Shown here in pieces: positions 7,375 through 15,071 of a stretch of DNA of 20,842 nt. Position numbers and translations under genes: made by a program. Origin of the DNA: an uncultured Collinsella sp. (GTDB lineage: Bacteria; Actinomycetota; Coriobacteriia; Coriobacteriales; Coriobacteriaceae); contig USHA01000032.1 of assembly GCA_900554325.1 (NCBI GenBank), forward strand, positions 1 to 20,842, given 5' to 3'. The notes under the pieces are model-generated. The model was given only the letters and a program-made list of their open reading frames with translations, was not told where the DNA came from and made no database searches. Position 1 is the stretch's first letter. Every line of letters starts with the position of its first letter.

Positions 7375-8490
7375 ATGGCGGCGGCGACAGCGTACAGGCA
7401 AGCAAATCCGTTCACGCCGATGTTCGGACGTGTACCGGCATACATGGCCGGCCGTGAGCAAATCATTGATGATATGGTGCTGGCGTTTGAAAGCGCCGAT
7501 TCCGACCCCAACCTATGCTCGATTTTCTACGGAGCGCGCGGGACGGGCAAAACGGCCCTTTTGGCATATCTGTCATACCGCGCCCAGCAAGAAGGCTGGA
7601 TTACGGCGAATGTGACGGCTTCGGACGGGATGCTCGAAGACATTCTGCAGCGCCTCAACGAATCGGCTGCCCATCTGATCGAAAAGCCCGCTTCTAGGCG
7701 TGTGAACAGTGTTGGGATTGCCCCCATAGGTAGTATGAGCTGGGAAAACGTTGATATTGAATTTGAGGGCGCCAACTGGCGTACTAAGATGAACGCTCTG
7801 TTTGCTCAGCTTGAAGCGACTGGCACCGGGGTGCTTATCGCCGTTGACGAAGTTGATGCATCGTTTGCTCAAATGACCGAGCTCGTTACCACCTACCAAC
7901 ATTTTGTGAGCGAGAACAAAAAAGTAGCTTTGCTTATGGCGGGGCTGCCGTTTCGCGTGCTGGCGTTGTTGACGGGAAAATCGACATCGTTTCTTCGTCG
8001 TGCTGCCCAGCATTCGCTGGGATCTATTTCGCCGACTGAGGTAAAAGAAGCGTTTCGGCTGACGATTGAAGACGGTGGCAAAACGATTTCCGATGAGGCG
8101 GTCGACCGTGCTGCCGAGGCAATCGATGGTTTTCCGTTTATGTTCCAGTTGGTGGGATATCGGGCGTGGAACGCTTCGCGCCAGGCGGCTGAGGTTTCCC
8201 TTGAAGACGTCGAACGTGGCGCGAAGCTTGCGCAAGAGGAGCTCGAATCGCGCGTTTTTGCCTCGACTGCAGCGGAACTTTCACAGGGGGACTTGGATTT
8301 TCTTCGTGCAATGAATCCGGAGGGGACGACGACCAGGCAAGAATTGGCTGCGCGGCTTAAGAAAAGTTCCGGTTCGATCTCGACGTATAAAAAACGTCTA
8401 ATTGAGGCAGGGGTGATTGAAGAACCCTTACAGGGACGTTTCGAGTTTGCGCTGCCGGGCTTCGGTCGATATGTAGCGTCTCTTTGCTAG
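7375..8490 (+). CDS. AAA+ ATPase with C-terminal winged helix, Orc1/Cdc6-like
   Basis: A 371-residue AAA+ protein resembling Orc1/Cdc6 and AAA_16-type ATPases. An N-terminal FGR...MAGRE segment precedes Walker A, GARGTGKT, at residues 53-60. Walker B is VLIAVDEVD at 153-161, followed by the sensor-like KVALLMAGLP (183-192) and RR near 208-209. The last ~65 residues (from about 305) look like a winged helix (TTRQELAARLKKSSGSISTYKKRLIEAGVIEE), so DNA binding is likely. I chose ATG 7375 because AGGGAGG lies four bases upstream; ATG 7345 and an ORF opening at 7246 inside the terminator are less credible. Codon use is visibly less G/C-biased than the flanking housekeeping genes. It sits between two copies of the same hairpin, with CTCAA repeats in front. 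Bacterial proteins of this family have no agreed function; defence, plasmid-like replication or toxin partners are all possible. Confidence 0.85.
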   Translation: MAAATAYRQANPFTPMFGRVPAYMAGREQIIDDMVLAFESADSDPNLCSIFYGARGTGKTALLAYLSYRAQQEGWITANVTASDGMLEDILQRLNESAAHLIEKPASRRVNSVGIAPIGSMSWENVDIEFEGANWRTKMNALFAQLEATGTGVLIAVDEVDASFAQMTELVTTYQHFVSENKKVALLMAGLPFRVLALLTGKSTSFLRRAAQHSLGSISPTEVKEAFRLTIEDGGKTISDEAVDRAAEAIDGFPFMFQLVGYRAWNASRQAAEVSLEDVERGAKLAQEELESRVFASTAAELSQGDLDFLRAMNPEGTTTRQELAARLKKSSGSISTYKKRLIEAGVIEEPLQGRFEFALPGFGRYVASLC

Positions 8491-8525
8491 AGGGCCACTT
8501 CTGCCAAGACCGTTTCGCGTCCAAC

Positions 8526-8665
8526 TGTCTCAATCTGTAACATCTGGGCGGCTAAATCGACTCTATCTGTTACAGGTTTAGATTAAGGGCGGGGGTCGAG
8601 CGGAATTATCTCGATCTGTAACAGTTAACTGACTTTTAGGGGTCTAGTTGTTACAGATTGAGACA
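8526..8665. repeat. MITE-like 140-bp inverted-repeat element with four CTGTWACA motifs
   Basis: TGTCTCAATCTGTAACA (8526-8542) is perfectly reverse-complemented at 8649-8665. Two internal relatives, CTCTATCTGTTACAG (8561-8575) and TCTCGATCTGTAACAG (around 8609-8624), share the same CTCNATCTGTWACA consensus. The core CTGTWACAG is itself palindromic. The block lies between two convergent genes, so it is not a promoter. It could be a miniature mobile element, a REP-type array or a set of regulator sites. Confidence 0.7.
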
Positions 8666-8694
8666 AACTGGCGGAGCGAACCGCCGTGCCGTTC

Positions 8695-8735
8695 AAACCA
8701 CCACAAAGGGGACTCAGGCACCTTTGTGGTGGTTT
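8695..8735 (+). terminator. Intrinsic terminator with REP-like loop, copy 2
   Basis: AAACCACCACAAAGG pairs over 15 bp around the loop GGACTCAGGCA and is followed by TTTTTGTTTTT on the plus strand. It is a near copy of 7216-7257 with two extra loop bases. It separates the convergent ATPase and DeoR genes; the minus-strand U-run is short, so the plus strand is the better reading. Confidence 0.8.
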
Positions 8736-8741
8736 TTGTTT

Positions 8742-9545
8742 TTAGGCGGTGGCGATGATGAGGGTTGGGGCGTCAATGTCGGTGACCTCGGCGATTGAGG
8801 TGGCGACGGCGTTGTCGGGGTCACGGTCCATCACGATGGTGTCGACATCGGTAAGTTCGGCAAAGCGGTACATGCCGCGTCCGTTAACCTTGCTGGCGTC
8901 CATGAGGGCGACGCTTTGATGGGCCGCGGCGATCATAGCCGTTTTGGTCTCGGCCATCTGGGGAAAGTCGGTCGTAAAGCCGCAGCTGGGGACAAAAGCG
9001 CCAGGGCACATGACGGCAAGATCGGCATGGACCATTTGGAGCGCTTGCATAGTGAGCGGTCCGTACAAATAACGATGGCCTTTGCGCAGCGCCCCGCCCA
9101 GCATGACGACATCGACTGAGGGCATGCTCTCGTCGATGTAATCGGCAATGGTTATGTCTGCCGTGATGACGGTGATACCGTCGCGCTGATCGAGGAGCCG
9201 GACGAACTCGAGCGCCGTGGTGCCCGAGTCGACGAGCAGGGTGTCACCGTTGCCGACGAGTTCAATGGCGCTTTGTGCGATGGCCTGCTTGGCGGCGACA
9301 TTGACGTTGATGCGGCGATCCTGGGTGGATACGGTCAGCCGCTTCTGGAGCGACACAGCGCCACCATGCGTGCGGCGCAGCTTGCCGGACTCGGCGAGGG
9401 CGTCCAAGTCGGCGCGGGCGGTGACGGAGGACACACCAAAGGTCTGGGCGATTTCTGCTACCTGCACCGAGGCATTATGCTCGAGCATTTCCATAATGGC
9501 GGTACGGCGTTCGTCGGCAAAAGCACGGTTGGTGGCTTGGGCCAT
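8742..9545 (-). CDS. DeoR-family transcriptional regulator
   Basis: A 267-residue sugar-type DeoR regulator. The N-terminal helix-turn-helix covers roughly residues 13-58 (ERRTAIMEMLEHN...VAEIAQTFGVSSVTARADLDAL), ending in the family hallmark RRTHGGA at 57-63. The C-terminal DeoRC sensor domain has LLVDSGTTALEF near 103-114 and VMLGG further on, the region that binds phosphorylated sugars. I take ATG 9545, which has GGAG six bases upstream; ATG 9602 would add 19 atypical residues and lacks a ribosome site. It diverges from a class II aldolase gene, so it probably controls that gene in response to a sugar phosphate. It reads like GatR/AgaR/FruR-type repressors, but the ligand is not determinable here. 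Confidence 0.9.
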   Translation of the reverse strand: MAQATNRAFADERRTAIMEMLEHNASVQVAEIAQTFGVSSVTARADLDALAESGKLRRTHGGAVSLQKRLTVSTQDRRINVNVAAKQAIAQSAIELVGNGDTLLVDSGTTALEFVRLLDQRDGITVITADITIADYIDESMPSVDVVMLGGALRKGHRYLYGPLTMQALQMVHADLAVMCPGAFVPSCGFTTDFPQMAETKTAMIAAAHQSVALMDASKVNGRGMYRFAELTDVDTIVMDRDPDNAVATSIAEVTDIDAPTLIIATA

Positions 9546-9644
9546 GCTTGCTCCATTCTCGGCTAAATTTGCAGGAATTGTGTTGACTCTATTTTCGTTC
9601 ATTTTCTTTTTGAGTAAGAAAAGACCTTTCGATTACTTATCTTT

Positions 9645-9673
9645 TCTATAAAAGAAAGACGCTGAACACTCAA
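9645..9673 (-). promoter_or_regulatory. Candidate promoter of the DeoR-family gene
   Basis: On the minus strand TTGAGT (9673-9668) and TATAGA (9650-9645) are separated by exactly 17 bp. The following leader contains AGTAA and TTACT in opposition (about 9613-9638) around TTTCGA, a plausible DeoR-type operator for autoregulation. Confidence 0.55.
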
Positions 9674-9878
9674 AATTCAATATCGAACATGTCCACTCGG
9701 CTCAAATTCCTTCCGTTTACTTTTCAAAAACGACTGTATTGACCTGCATGGGCTCAATATCTCGCGCGTGTAAAGCCGCTGAATTTCATACAATGAGCGC
9801 AGCAAAACGCAAGGTAAACGCCTTGTGAACAACTACGCCCGATGTCCAGATGCGGGCGAGGGAGAGGAGCAAACGCTC

Positions 9879-10736
9879 ATGGCACTTGTTACCACCGAAA
9901 AGATGCTCAAGGACGCTCAGGCCGGCCACTACGCCGTTGGCGCGTTCAACGTCGAGAACCTCGAGTTTGTTATGGCCGTTCTGGCCGCTGCCGAGGAGAC
10001 CAAGTCCCCCGTCATCATGCAGACCACCCCGGGCACCATCAAGACCGCTGGCCTGGATTACTTCTACGGCATGGTCAAGGCTGCCGCCGAGCGCGCTTCC
10101 GTGCCCGTCGCCCTGCACCTCGACCACGGCGATGGCTATGACCGCTGCATGCAGGCCTTCCGCACTGGCTACACCTCCGTCATGATCGACGGTTCGCACG
10201 AGTCCTTCGAGGACAACATCGCCCTGACCAAGTCCGTCGCCGACGCTGGCCGTGCCATGGGCGTGCCTGTCGAGGCCGAGCTCGGCAAGGTTGGCGGCAA
10301 GGAGGACGACGGTCCTGCGGTTGAGGGCGAGAGCCCCTACACCGATCCGGCCGAGGCCAAGGAGTTTGTCGAGCGCACGGGCTGCACCTCGCTGGCCATT
10401 GGCGTTGGCACCAGCCACGGCGTGTACACGAGCGACCCGCACATCGAGCAGTCCGTGGTCAAGGCCATCCGCGACGCCGTCGACGTGCCGCTGGTTCTGC
10501 ACGGCACCTCCGGTGTGCCCGATGAGCAGGTTGCCGAGGCTGTGAAGAACGGCATCTGCAAGGTTAACTACGCCACTGAGCTGCGTCAGGCCTACACCAA
10601 GGGCTTCATGGCCTACATGGCCGAGAACCCCGCCTGCTTCGATCCCAAGAAGCCGGCCAAGGAGGGCATGCGCGAGATTACCGAGCTGGTTAAGATCCGC
10701 ATGACCAACCTCAACTCCGTGGGCAAAGCGGAGTAA
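9879..10736 (+). CDS. Class II ketose-1,6-bisphosphate aldolase (GatY/KbaY or FbaA type)
   Basis: Zinc-dependent aldolase that splits a ketose-1,6-bisphosphate to glyceraldehyde-3-phosphate and dihydroxyacetone phosphate. The 285-residue protein has both class II signatures: VPVALHLDHG (catalytic D82, zinc ligand H83) and VEAELGKVGGKED at 131-143. The remaining zinc ligands are H180 in GTSHGVY and H208 in LVLHGTSG. The segments GTSHGVY, HGTSGVP and GICKVNYATELRQA resemble E. coli GatY/KbaY tagatose-bisphosphate aldolases more than B. subtilis FbaA as I remember them. Substrate choice needs a phylogeny. ATG 9879 has AGGAG nine bases upstream; a GTG at 9825 would add an unlikely tail. Codon bias is very strong, pointing to high expression, which favours a glycolytic role. 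The divergent DeoR gene is the likely regulator. Confidence 0.9.
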   Translation: MALVTTEKMLKDAQAGHYAVGAFNVENLEFVMAVLAAAEETKSPVIMQTTPGTIKTAGLDYFYGMVKAAAERASVPVALHLDHGDGYDRCMQAFRTGYTSVMIDGSHESFEDNIALTKSVADAGRAMGVPVEAELGKVGGKEDDGPAVEGESPYTDPAEAKEFVERTGCTSLAIGVGTSHGVYTSDPHIEQSVVKAIRDAVDVPLVLHGTSGVPDEQVAEAVKNGICKVNYATELRQAYTKGFMAYMAENPACFDPKKPAKEGMREITELVKIRMTNLNSVGKAE

Positions 10737-10778
10737 CAGCAAGGGTACTCTGATCCCACCGGACGGTCTGGGCGGGTT

Positions 10779-10893
10779 CCGTACTTAGTTTCCAAAACGT
10801 CCTCGCGCATGAAGGCCCCCGTTGTCTCGCTTCTTCGAAGCGTTGACAACGGGGGCCTTCGCGCTGCGGAGTGATTTTGGAAACTAAGTACGG
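10779..10893. repeat. 115-bp nested inverted repeat between convergent genes
   Basis: The outer arms are a perfect 19-bp inverted repeat (10779-10797 with 10875-10893; core GTACTTAGTTTCC). Inside is a perfect 16-bp G+C-rich stem (10811-10826 with 10845-10860), flanked by a GCGC pair, and inside that a 6-bp stem with a 3-nt loop (CGCTTC/GAAGCG). There is no immediate U-run on either strand. The element may act as a bidirectional terminator for the aldolase and kinase genes, but its outer arms look like terminal repeats of a small mobile element. The kinase stop codon lies in the right arm. Confidence 0.8.
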
Positions 10894-11831
10894 GGGCCCT
10901 GCTCAGTCGCCCTGCTCAATCGCCCTTGTGGCGTTATGGCTGAAAGAGAGGGACGGGAGGGCTGCGAAAGCTCGAAGACGAGCATGTCTCTCTCGAACGA
11001 GGCAGAAAGCTCGAGCCCCATGGCGTGGGCGAGCTTGGCGGCTGCGGCGAGCCCGAGGCCCGCTCCGCTCTTGCCCCGCGCGGTGTCGGCCTGGTAAAAG
11101 CGGTCGAAGAGACGCGTGACATCGAGTTCGGCGGGGTCTGCCACGCGGTTGGCGATGCGGATACGCCCGCGCGCGAGCGCGATGCGGGGAGCGTCGATAC
11201 CGTGGCGCAGGGCGTTGACCACGAGGTTCTCCAGAATGCGCTCAAGGGCATCGCTGTTAGCGCTTATGGTGACGTCCTGAGGCTGGGCAACGAGTTTCGG
11301 CTCCCAGCCGCGTTCCTCGAACTCGGGGAAATGGCCGAGCAGCACGCGCTCGACGATTGGCCTGAGTTCGAGGGGCTCGCAGACGAGCTCGAGGTCAGGG
11401 TCGCTCGCCTTTGTGTAGGAGAAGAGCTGGTCGAGGAGGGCGGCTGTGGCGTCGATGCGGTCGGTGGCGGCGCCAAGGCGCGCGGCACGCTCATCGGGCT
11501 CGACTTCGTCACAAGCGAGCTGCAGGTAACCCTTGGCGCCCATGAGCGGCGTGCGGATGTCGTGCGACAGCGAGGAGAGGTCGCGCTGGAACTCCTGCTG
11601 ACTGCGCTGGACCGCGATGCGTGCCTCGTCGCTGCGGTCGAGCTCGGCGTTGATGGCGTCTACGAGGTCGGCAAGGCCAGGGGCGGAGGAGCCGCGATTG
11701 AGGCGGGCGTTGCTGCCCGCTGGGCGCTGCTGCAAAAAGCGCGTCATGCGGTTTATGTCGCTGGCAAAGACAGCGACGGCGATGAGTGCGCCCGCGATAA
11801 TGCCCAAGATGAGCGCGATGGCAACGAGCAT
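10884..11831 (-). CDS. Sensor histidine kinase of a peptide-antibiotic type two-component system
   Basis: A compact 315-residue membrane histidine kinase with one N-terminal hydrophobic helix (about residues 1-23) and no extracellular sensor domain. The H-box is SLSHDIRTPL with phosphorylated H90; the N-box is ENLVVNALRHG around 201-211. The usual DxGxG (G1) motif is absent: the strand IRIANRVADPAELD is followed by LFDRFYQAD and the ATP-lid motif GKSGAGLGL. This layout is seen in small kinases linked to lantibiotic-type immunity systems. ATG 11831 has GGAG upstream. It lies 54 bp after the ABC-2 permease and is the last gene of the locus. Residues 291-315 look like a non-conserved tail, and the last two codons and stop fall inside the 10779-10893 inverted repeat. 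Confidence 0.85.
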   Translation of the reverse strand: MLVAIALILGIIAGALIAVAVFASDINRMTRFLQQRPAGSNARLNRGSSAPGLADLVDAINAELDRSDEARIAVQRSQQEFQRDLSSLSHDIRTPLMGAKGYLQLACDEVEPDERAARLGAATDRIDATAALLDQLFSYTKASDPDLELVCEPLELRPIVERVLLGHFPEFEERGWEPKLVAQPQDVTISANSDALERILENLVVNALRHGIDAPRIALARGRIRIANRVADPAELDVTRLFDRFYQADTARGKSGAGLGLAAAAKLAHAMGLELSASFERDMLVFELSQPSRPSLSAITPQGRLSRATEQGPRT

Positions 11832-11885
11832 GATCTCTCCTTTCGAGGATGCGAGGTCGAGCGGGACGATGTTCGTACGCCTAGC

Positions 11886-12746
11886 TCACAGGTCCTTTTT
11901 CTTGGCAACGAGCAGGAACAGAGTGCTCGAGATGGTGAGCCAGATAATGCTCACGAACAGGATCCAGGTGGCATAGTTGAGCGGAAGTCCGGCACTGCCC
12001 GTCATGGGGTTCAAGATGTGGCTCGCCCCGGTTTCCAGGTTTTGCATGGCAATGCTCGGCATCCAGCTGGCGACATTGGACAGGAGGGATTGGACCGGAT
12101 CGGGGAGCCCAAGAGAGCCGGACTCCGCGAGGCTCATCAAGGAGAGGGGAATGGAGGACGTGGCGATCAGGAAGGCGAAGATATAGCTCGGGACCTTGGC
12201 ACGCGAGGCGAAGGCGAAAAAGAGCGGGATGGCGGAAATTGCCCAGTTGGTGAACCATACGCCCAGAACCCACAAGAAGCCCGTGCCGACTGTGTCGAGT
12301 GCCGTGAACGAAAGACCCGCTCGGCTCATAAAAAACAGGGCAAGAAGCGCGATGAGTGCAAAGCTCACCGCCATGAGCAGGAAGGACCATATGCCTACAA
12401 GGACGAGCTTCTCTACAAAGAGCGCGAGGCGGCCTCGCGTCGACGATATGAGGTTCTTGATATAGCCGTCTGAAAGGTCGAAAAAGAGCAGCTCGAGAGT
12501 GCCAAAGAGACATGACATCGTCAAAATCGAAGGGCTGCTGAGCCACCAGCCGCCGGCAAAGGCAGACGGTGTCGAACCCATGCGCGCCCGTTCGACGCTC
12601 AAAAACCCCTCCTGGAGAGACATGCTCGTTGTGAATGCGAACAGTGCGGTGCAGGCGGTAAGCACGAGCGCGTATTGCCAGAAGGCTCCGCGCAGGCGGC
12701 TGATGCGGGTGATGCGGTAGAGGTCGGCGCGAAGAAGGTTCAGCAT
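11886..12746 (-). CDS. ABC-2 type transporter permease
   Basis: A 286-residue integral membrane protein with about six predicted membrane segments, near residues 24-40, 75-90, 117-140, 155-175, 180-200 and 262-282. It ends in a basic KKKDL tail. There are no sequence motifs beyond the hydrophobicity pattern of ABC-2 permeases of the BcrB/LanE-G kind. The ATG at 12746 follows the ATPase stop by one base and has AAGGAGG six bases upstream, inside the end of the ATPase gene, so translation is coupled. It should form the membrane channel for the adjacent ATPase. Export or expulsion of a peptide antibiotic is the inferred role. Confidence 0.82.
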   Translation of the reverse strand: MLNLLRADLYRITRISRLRGAFWQYALVLTACTALFAFTTSMSLQEGFLSVERARMGSTPSAFAGGWWLSSPSILTMSCLFGTLELLFFDLSDGYIKNLISSTRGRLALFVEKLVLVGIWSFLLMAVSFALIALLALFFMSRAGLSFTALDTVGTGFLWVLGVWFTNWAISAIPLFFAFASRAKVPSYIFAFLIATSSIPLSLMSLAESGSLGLPDPVQSLLSNVASWMPSIAMQNLETGASHILNPMTGSAGLPLNYATWILFVSIIWLTISSTLFLLVAKKKDL

Positions 12747-12747
12747 G

Positions 12748-13809
12748 CTAGGCCTCCTTCGTGTTGCGCTGCGAGGCAGTGGCGCGCACGGTATTGCCGG
12801 CGCGCGCTGCGTCGTTCGCGTCGGTGAGCTCGGCGCCCATAAGCTCGACGAAGTAATCCTCGATATCGCGCTCGAGCTTGGTGAGCTCAAGAACCCGCTG
12901 GTCGGAGTCGTGCAGGACGCGAGAAATCTCCTCGATGGTGGGAATGGCACCCACGGCGTTTGCCGCGTCTGCCGCCGCACCGCCACGCTTCGACCCATCC
13001 GCCCATGCGATGCCGGCGGACACCAGCACGGATCCGTCCGGCTCCATGCGCAAGGATGCGCCCGTCAACCGCTCTTCGAGAATCGCTAGCGTGCGGGCGG
13101 CATCGACGGTCTTGACGCGGACGGAGCTGCCACAGCTGGCATGCAGTTCCTCGGTCGTGAACTCGCGCACCATGCTGCCGTCACGGATTACGCCAAAGCG
13201 CGTTGCCATGCGGTCGAGCTGGTCGAGCACGTGGCTCGAGATCATTATGGAAACGCCGCGCTCCTGGTTGAGGCGGGTGAGCGTGTTGCGCATGCTGCGC
13301 GTGACCTCGGGGTCCATGCCGTTGAACGGCTCATCGAGCAGCAGGAGGTCGGGGCCTCCCACAAGGGCGAGCGCCAGACCCAAGCGTTGCTTCATGCCGA
13401 GGGAGAACTTCTTGACCGAACGGTTGCCGGTGTCTTGAAGCCCCACGAGGGCAAGCAGGTCGTGGCACTGCTCTTTGGCGTGGGCCACGCCGATGGCGAG
13501 CGCCTTGCACATGAGGTTTTCGAACGCGGAGTAATTTGGCAGGATGCCGGGGTCCTCGATGAGGGCACCCACACGCGAGAAACTGGCGTCGAAGGCCTTG
13601 CGTCCACGCAGCGACTCCCCGAACAGCTCGATATCGCCCGAGGTTGGCGTCGCAAGCCCGGTTACCATCTTCATGACAGTCGACTTGCCTGCACCGTTTT
13701 TCCCTACAAAGCCGTAGATGTCTCCCTCGGCAACATGAAGATCGAGGGCGTCGACGGCGCAGGTGTTTCCGTACCGTTTGGTCAGCGCGCATGTTTGAAG
13801 AACGTTCAC
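12748..13809 (-). CDS. ABC transporter ATP-binding protein, BcrA type
   Basis: A 353-residue ATPase subunit. Walker A is GKNGAGKST at residues 36-44, the signature is FSLGMKQRL at 135-143, Walker B is LLLLDE at 155-160 and the switch histidine is H193. The segment RVGALIEDPG in the Q-loop position lacks a glutamine and is typical of the bacitracin/lantibiotic BcrA-like ATPases. An extra C-terminal domain of about 130 residues follows, common in exporters of this group. GTG 13809 has AAGGAG five bases upstream. It lies 163 bp after the response-regulator gene and couples directly to the ABC-2 permease. Family is clear; substrate (bacitracin-like, lantibiotic or host peptide) is inferred from family only. 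Confidence 0.9.
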   Translation of the reverse strand: MNVLQTCALTKRYGNTCAVDALDLHVAEGDIYGFVGKNGAGKSTVMKMVTGLATPTSGDIELFGESLRGRKAFDASFSRVGALIEDPGILPNYSAFENLMCKALAIGVAHAKEQCHDLLALVGLQDTGNRSVKKFSLGMKQRLGLALALVGGPDLLLLDEPFNGMDPEVTRSMRNTLTRLNQERGVSIMISSHVLDQLDRMATRFGVIRDGSMVREFTTEELHASCGSSVRVKTVDAARTLAILEERLTGASLRMEPDGSVLVSAGIAWADGSKRGGAAADAANAVGAIPTIEEISRVLHDSDQRVLELTKLERDIEDYFVELMGAELTDANDAARAGNTVRATASQRNTKEA

Positions 13810-13931
13810 AGCCGCTCCTTCCGTATGGTGGTTGGTCTACATCTTCATCATGGGCCGTATGTCTTGGGGAAGACGTAAGCGGAAATAAAGAAAGGGTAAA
13901 GGTGGGCGAAGGTGCTCGTTCCAAAGCGTGA

Positions 13932-13951
13932 CGTTTGTCAGTGGACAAACG
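13932..13951. terminator. Hairpin between the response-regulator and ABC genes
   Basis: CGTTTGTC and GACAAACG pair perfectly around the loop AGTG, and four more pairs extend the stem past one bulged base. It lies about 20 bp after the response-regulator stop on the minus strand. No U-run follows, so partial termination, processing or message stabilisation is more likely than full termination. Confidence 0.5.
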
Positions 13952-13972
13952 CACGGCATGGGCAATCTGCGC

Positions 13973-14713
13973 CTATTCCTCAACCAGTTTAAAGCCCATA
14001 CCCCAGACCGTCTTGATGTAGCCTTCCGTCCCACTCCCCTTGAGCTTGCCGCGGATATTCGAAACATGCACGTTGACGGTGTTGTCGTCGGCGGCGTACG
14101 GCTCGCCCCACGCCTGCTCGAACAGCTCCTGCTTGGAAAACACGCGCCGGGGGCGGCGCATGAGCAGCTCCATGATGTTGAAGTCGATGCGGCTGAGCTC
14201 GATCTCCGCGCCGTGTGCCGTGAAGGTGCGGGCCTCGGGGTCGAGCTCCCATGAGCGGAACACGAGGGTTCGATGTGGCGCACTTGCAGCGTCGCTGTCG
14301 AGTACGACGGTTTGTTTGCGGTGTCTGAGCTGCACTTCGATACGCGCGACAAGCTCATCGAGGTCGAAGGGCTTGGCAAGGTAGTCATCGGCGCCGAGCT
14401 TGAGCAGGTCGATCTTGTCGGAGGCGGCCGTGCGGGCCGAGGTCACGACGATGGGAACGGACGCGTCGCGCTGGCGGATGAGCGCGACGAGCTCCTCGCC
14501 GGTCATGCCGGGGAGCATAAGGTCGCAGATCACCACGTTAAAGCTGGCGCTGTGGTCGACGCTCGCCTTCGTGAGCGCGGCTTCGAGGAGCAGGCGCGCC
14601 TCCGTGCCCGAAAACGCCTGGGTACAGGCATAGCCGCATCGGGAAAGGTGCGTGGCAACGATGTGGTTGATGTCGGCGTCGTCCTCGACGATGAGCACGC
14701 GGATATCTGCCAT
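13973..14713 (-). CDS. OmpR-family response regulator
   Basis: A 246-residue response regulator with a receiver domain and winged-helix DNA-binding domain. The acidic pocket is E10-D11-D12, the phosphoacceptor is D64 in VICDLMLPGM, and the conserved T91 and K114 (LAKPFD) are present. The C-terminal OmpR/PhoB domain (about 150-246) shows ELSRIDFNIMELLMRRP, the recognition helix region TVNVHVSNIRGKLK and the ending YIKTVWGMGFKL. ATG 14713 is preceded by AAAGGGA; the longer frame from 14809 is untypical. It is the first gene of the minus-strand unit that includes an ABC exporter and the kinase, so it probably activates that transporter. Direct repeats at 14811-14829 are its likely autoregulatory site. 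Confidence 0.92.
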   Translation of the reverse strand: MADIRVLIVEDDADINHIVATHLSRCGYACTQAFSGTEARLLLEAALTKASVDHSASFNVVICDLMLPGMTGEELVALIRQRDASVPIVVTSARTAASDKIDLLKLGADDYLAKPFDLDELVARIEVQLRHRKQTVVLDSDAASAPHRTLVFRSWELDPEARTFTAHGAEIELSRIDFNIMELLMRRPRRVFSKQELFEQAWGEPYAADDNTVNVHVSNIRGKLKGSGTEGYIKTVWGMGFKLVEE

Positions 14714-14810
14714 GGCTTCCCTTTCGGCGTGGGTATATGGCGTGATGTTTAGCTTGCGGCGCGCAGCTGCGGGCGCTTTGCCCATGGTAGCACCGTGTGT
14801 GGGTGGCAAT

Positions 14811-14829
14811 TCTCAAGAGAATCTCAAGA
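14811..14829. promoter_or_regulatory. Direct repeat TCTCAAGA x2, 11-bp period: candidate response-regulator box
   Basis: TCTCAAGA at 14811-14818 recurs at 14822-14829, exactly 11 bp apart, the spacing used by OmpR-family dimers. On the minus strand the second half gives TTGAGA, a possible -35 for the response-regulator promoter. The -10 (near TGCTAC) is weak, as expected for an activated promoter. Confidence 0.5.
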
Positions 14830-15071
14830 AAGGAGACGGCGCGTCGATACGGCATGACCATCGAGGGGGAGTTTTGCCTTTGTCAGCGGGGAAGGCGTGC
14901 GTCTTATACGACTTCAGCGACACGAGGCACAGCGGCACCAACGCGCAGCCGGTAGGATGGATGAGGAGGTTGATTGTGCTCGAGGACTCCAGCCTAACAG
15001 AGGGAACATACACGGAGAGCTGAGGAAACACAAAAATCGGGAGAGGGTCTACGGGCGTTTTTCCGGACTTT

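Noticed and set aside
9739..9794. Promoter of the aldolase gene from TTGACC or TACAAT
   Set aside because: TTGACC (9739-9744) and TACAAT (9789-9794) are too far apart to pair, and neither has a good partner at 16-18 bp.
11025..12473. 482-residue plus-strand ORF opposite the kinase and permease
   Set aside because: Low-complexity charged sequence typical of antisense frames in high-GC DNA; the minus strand holds recognisable genes.
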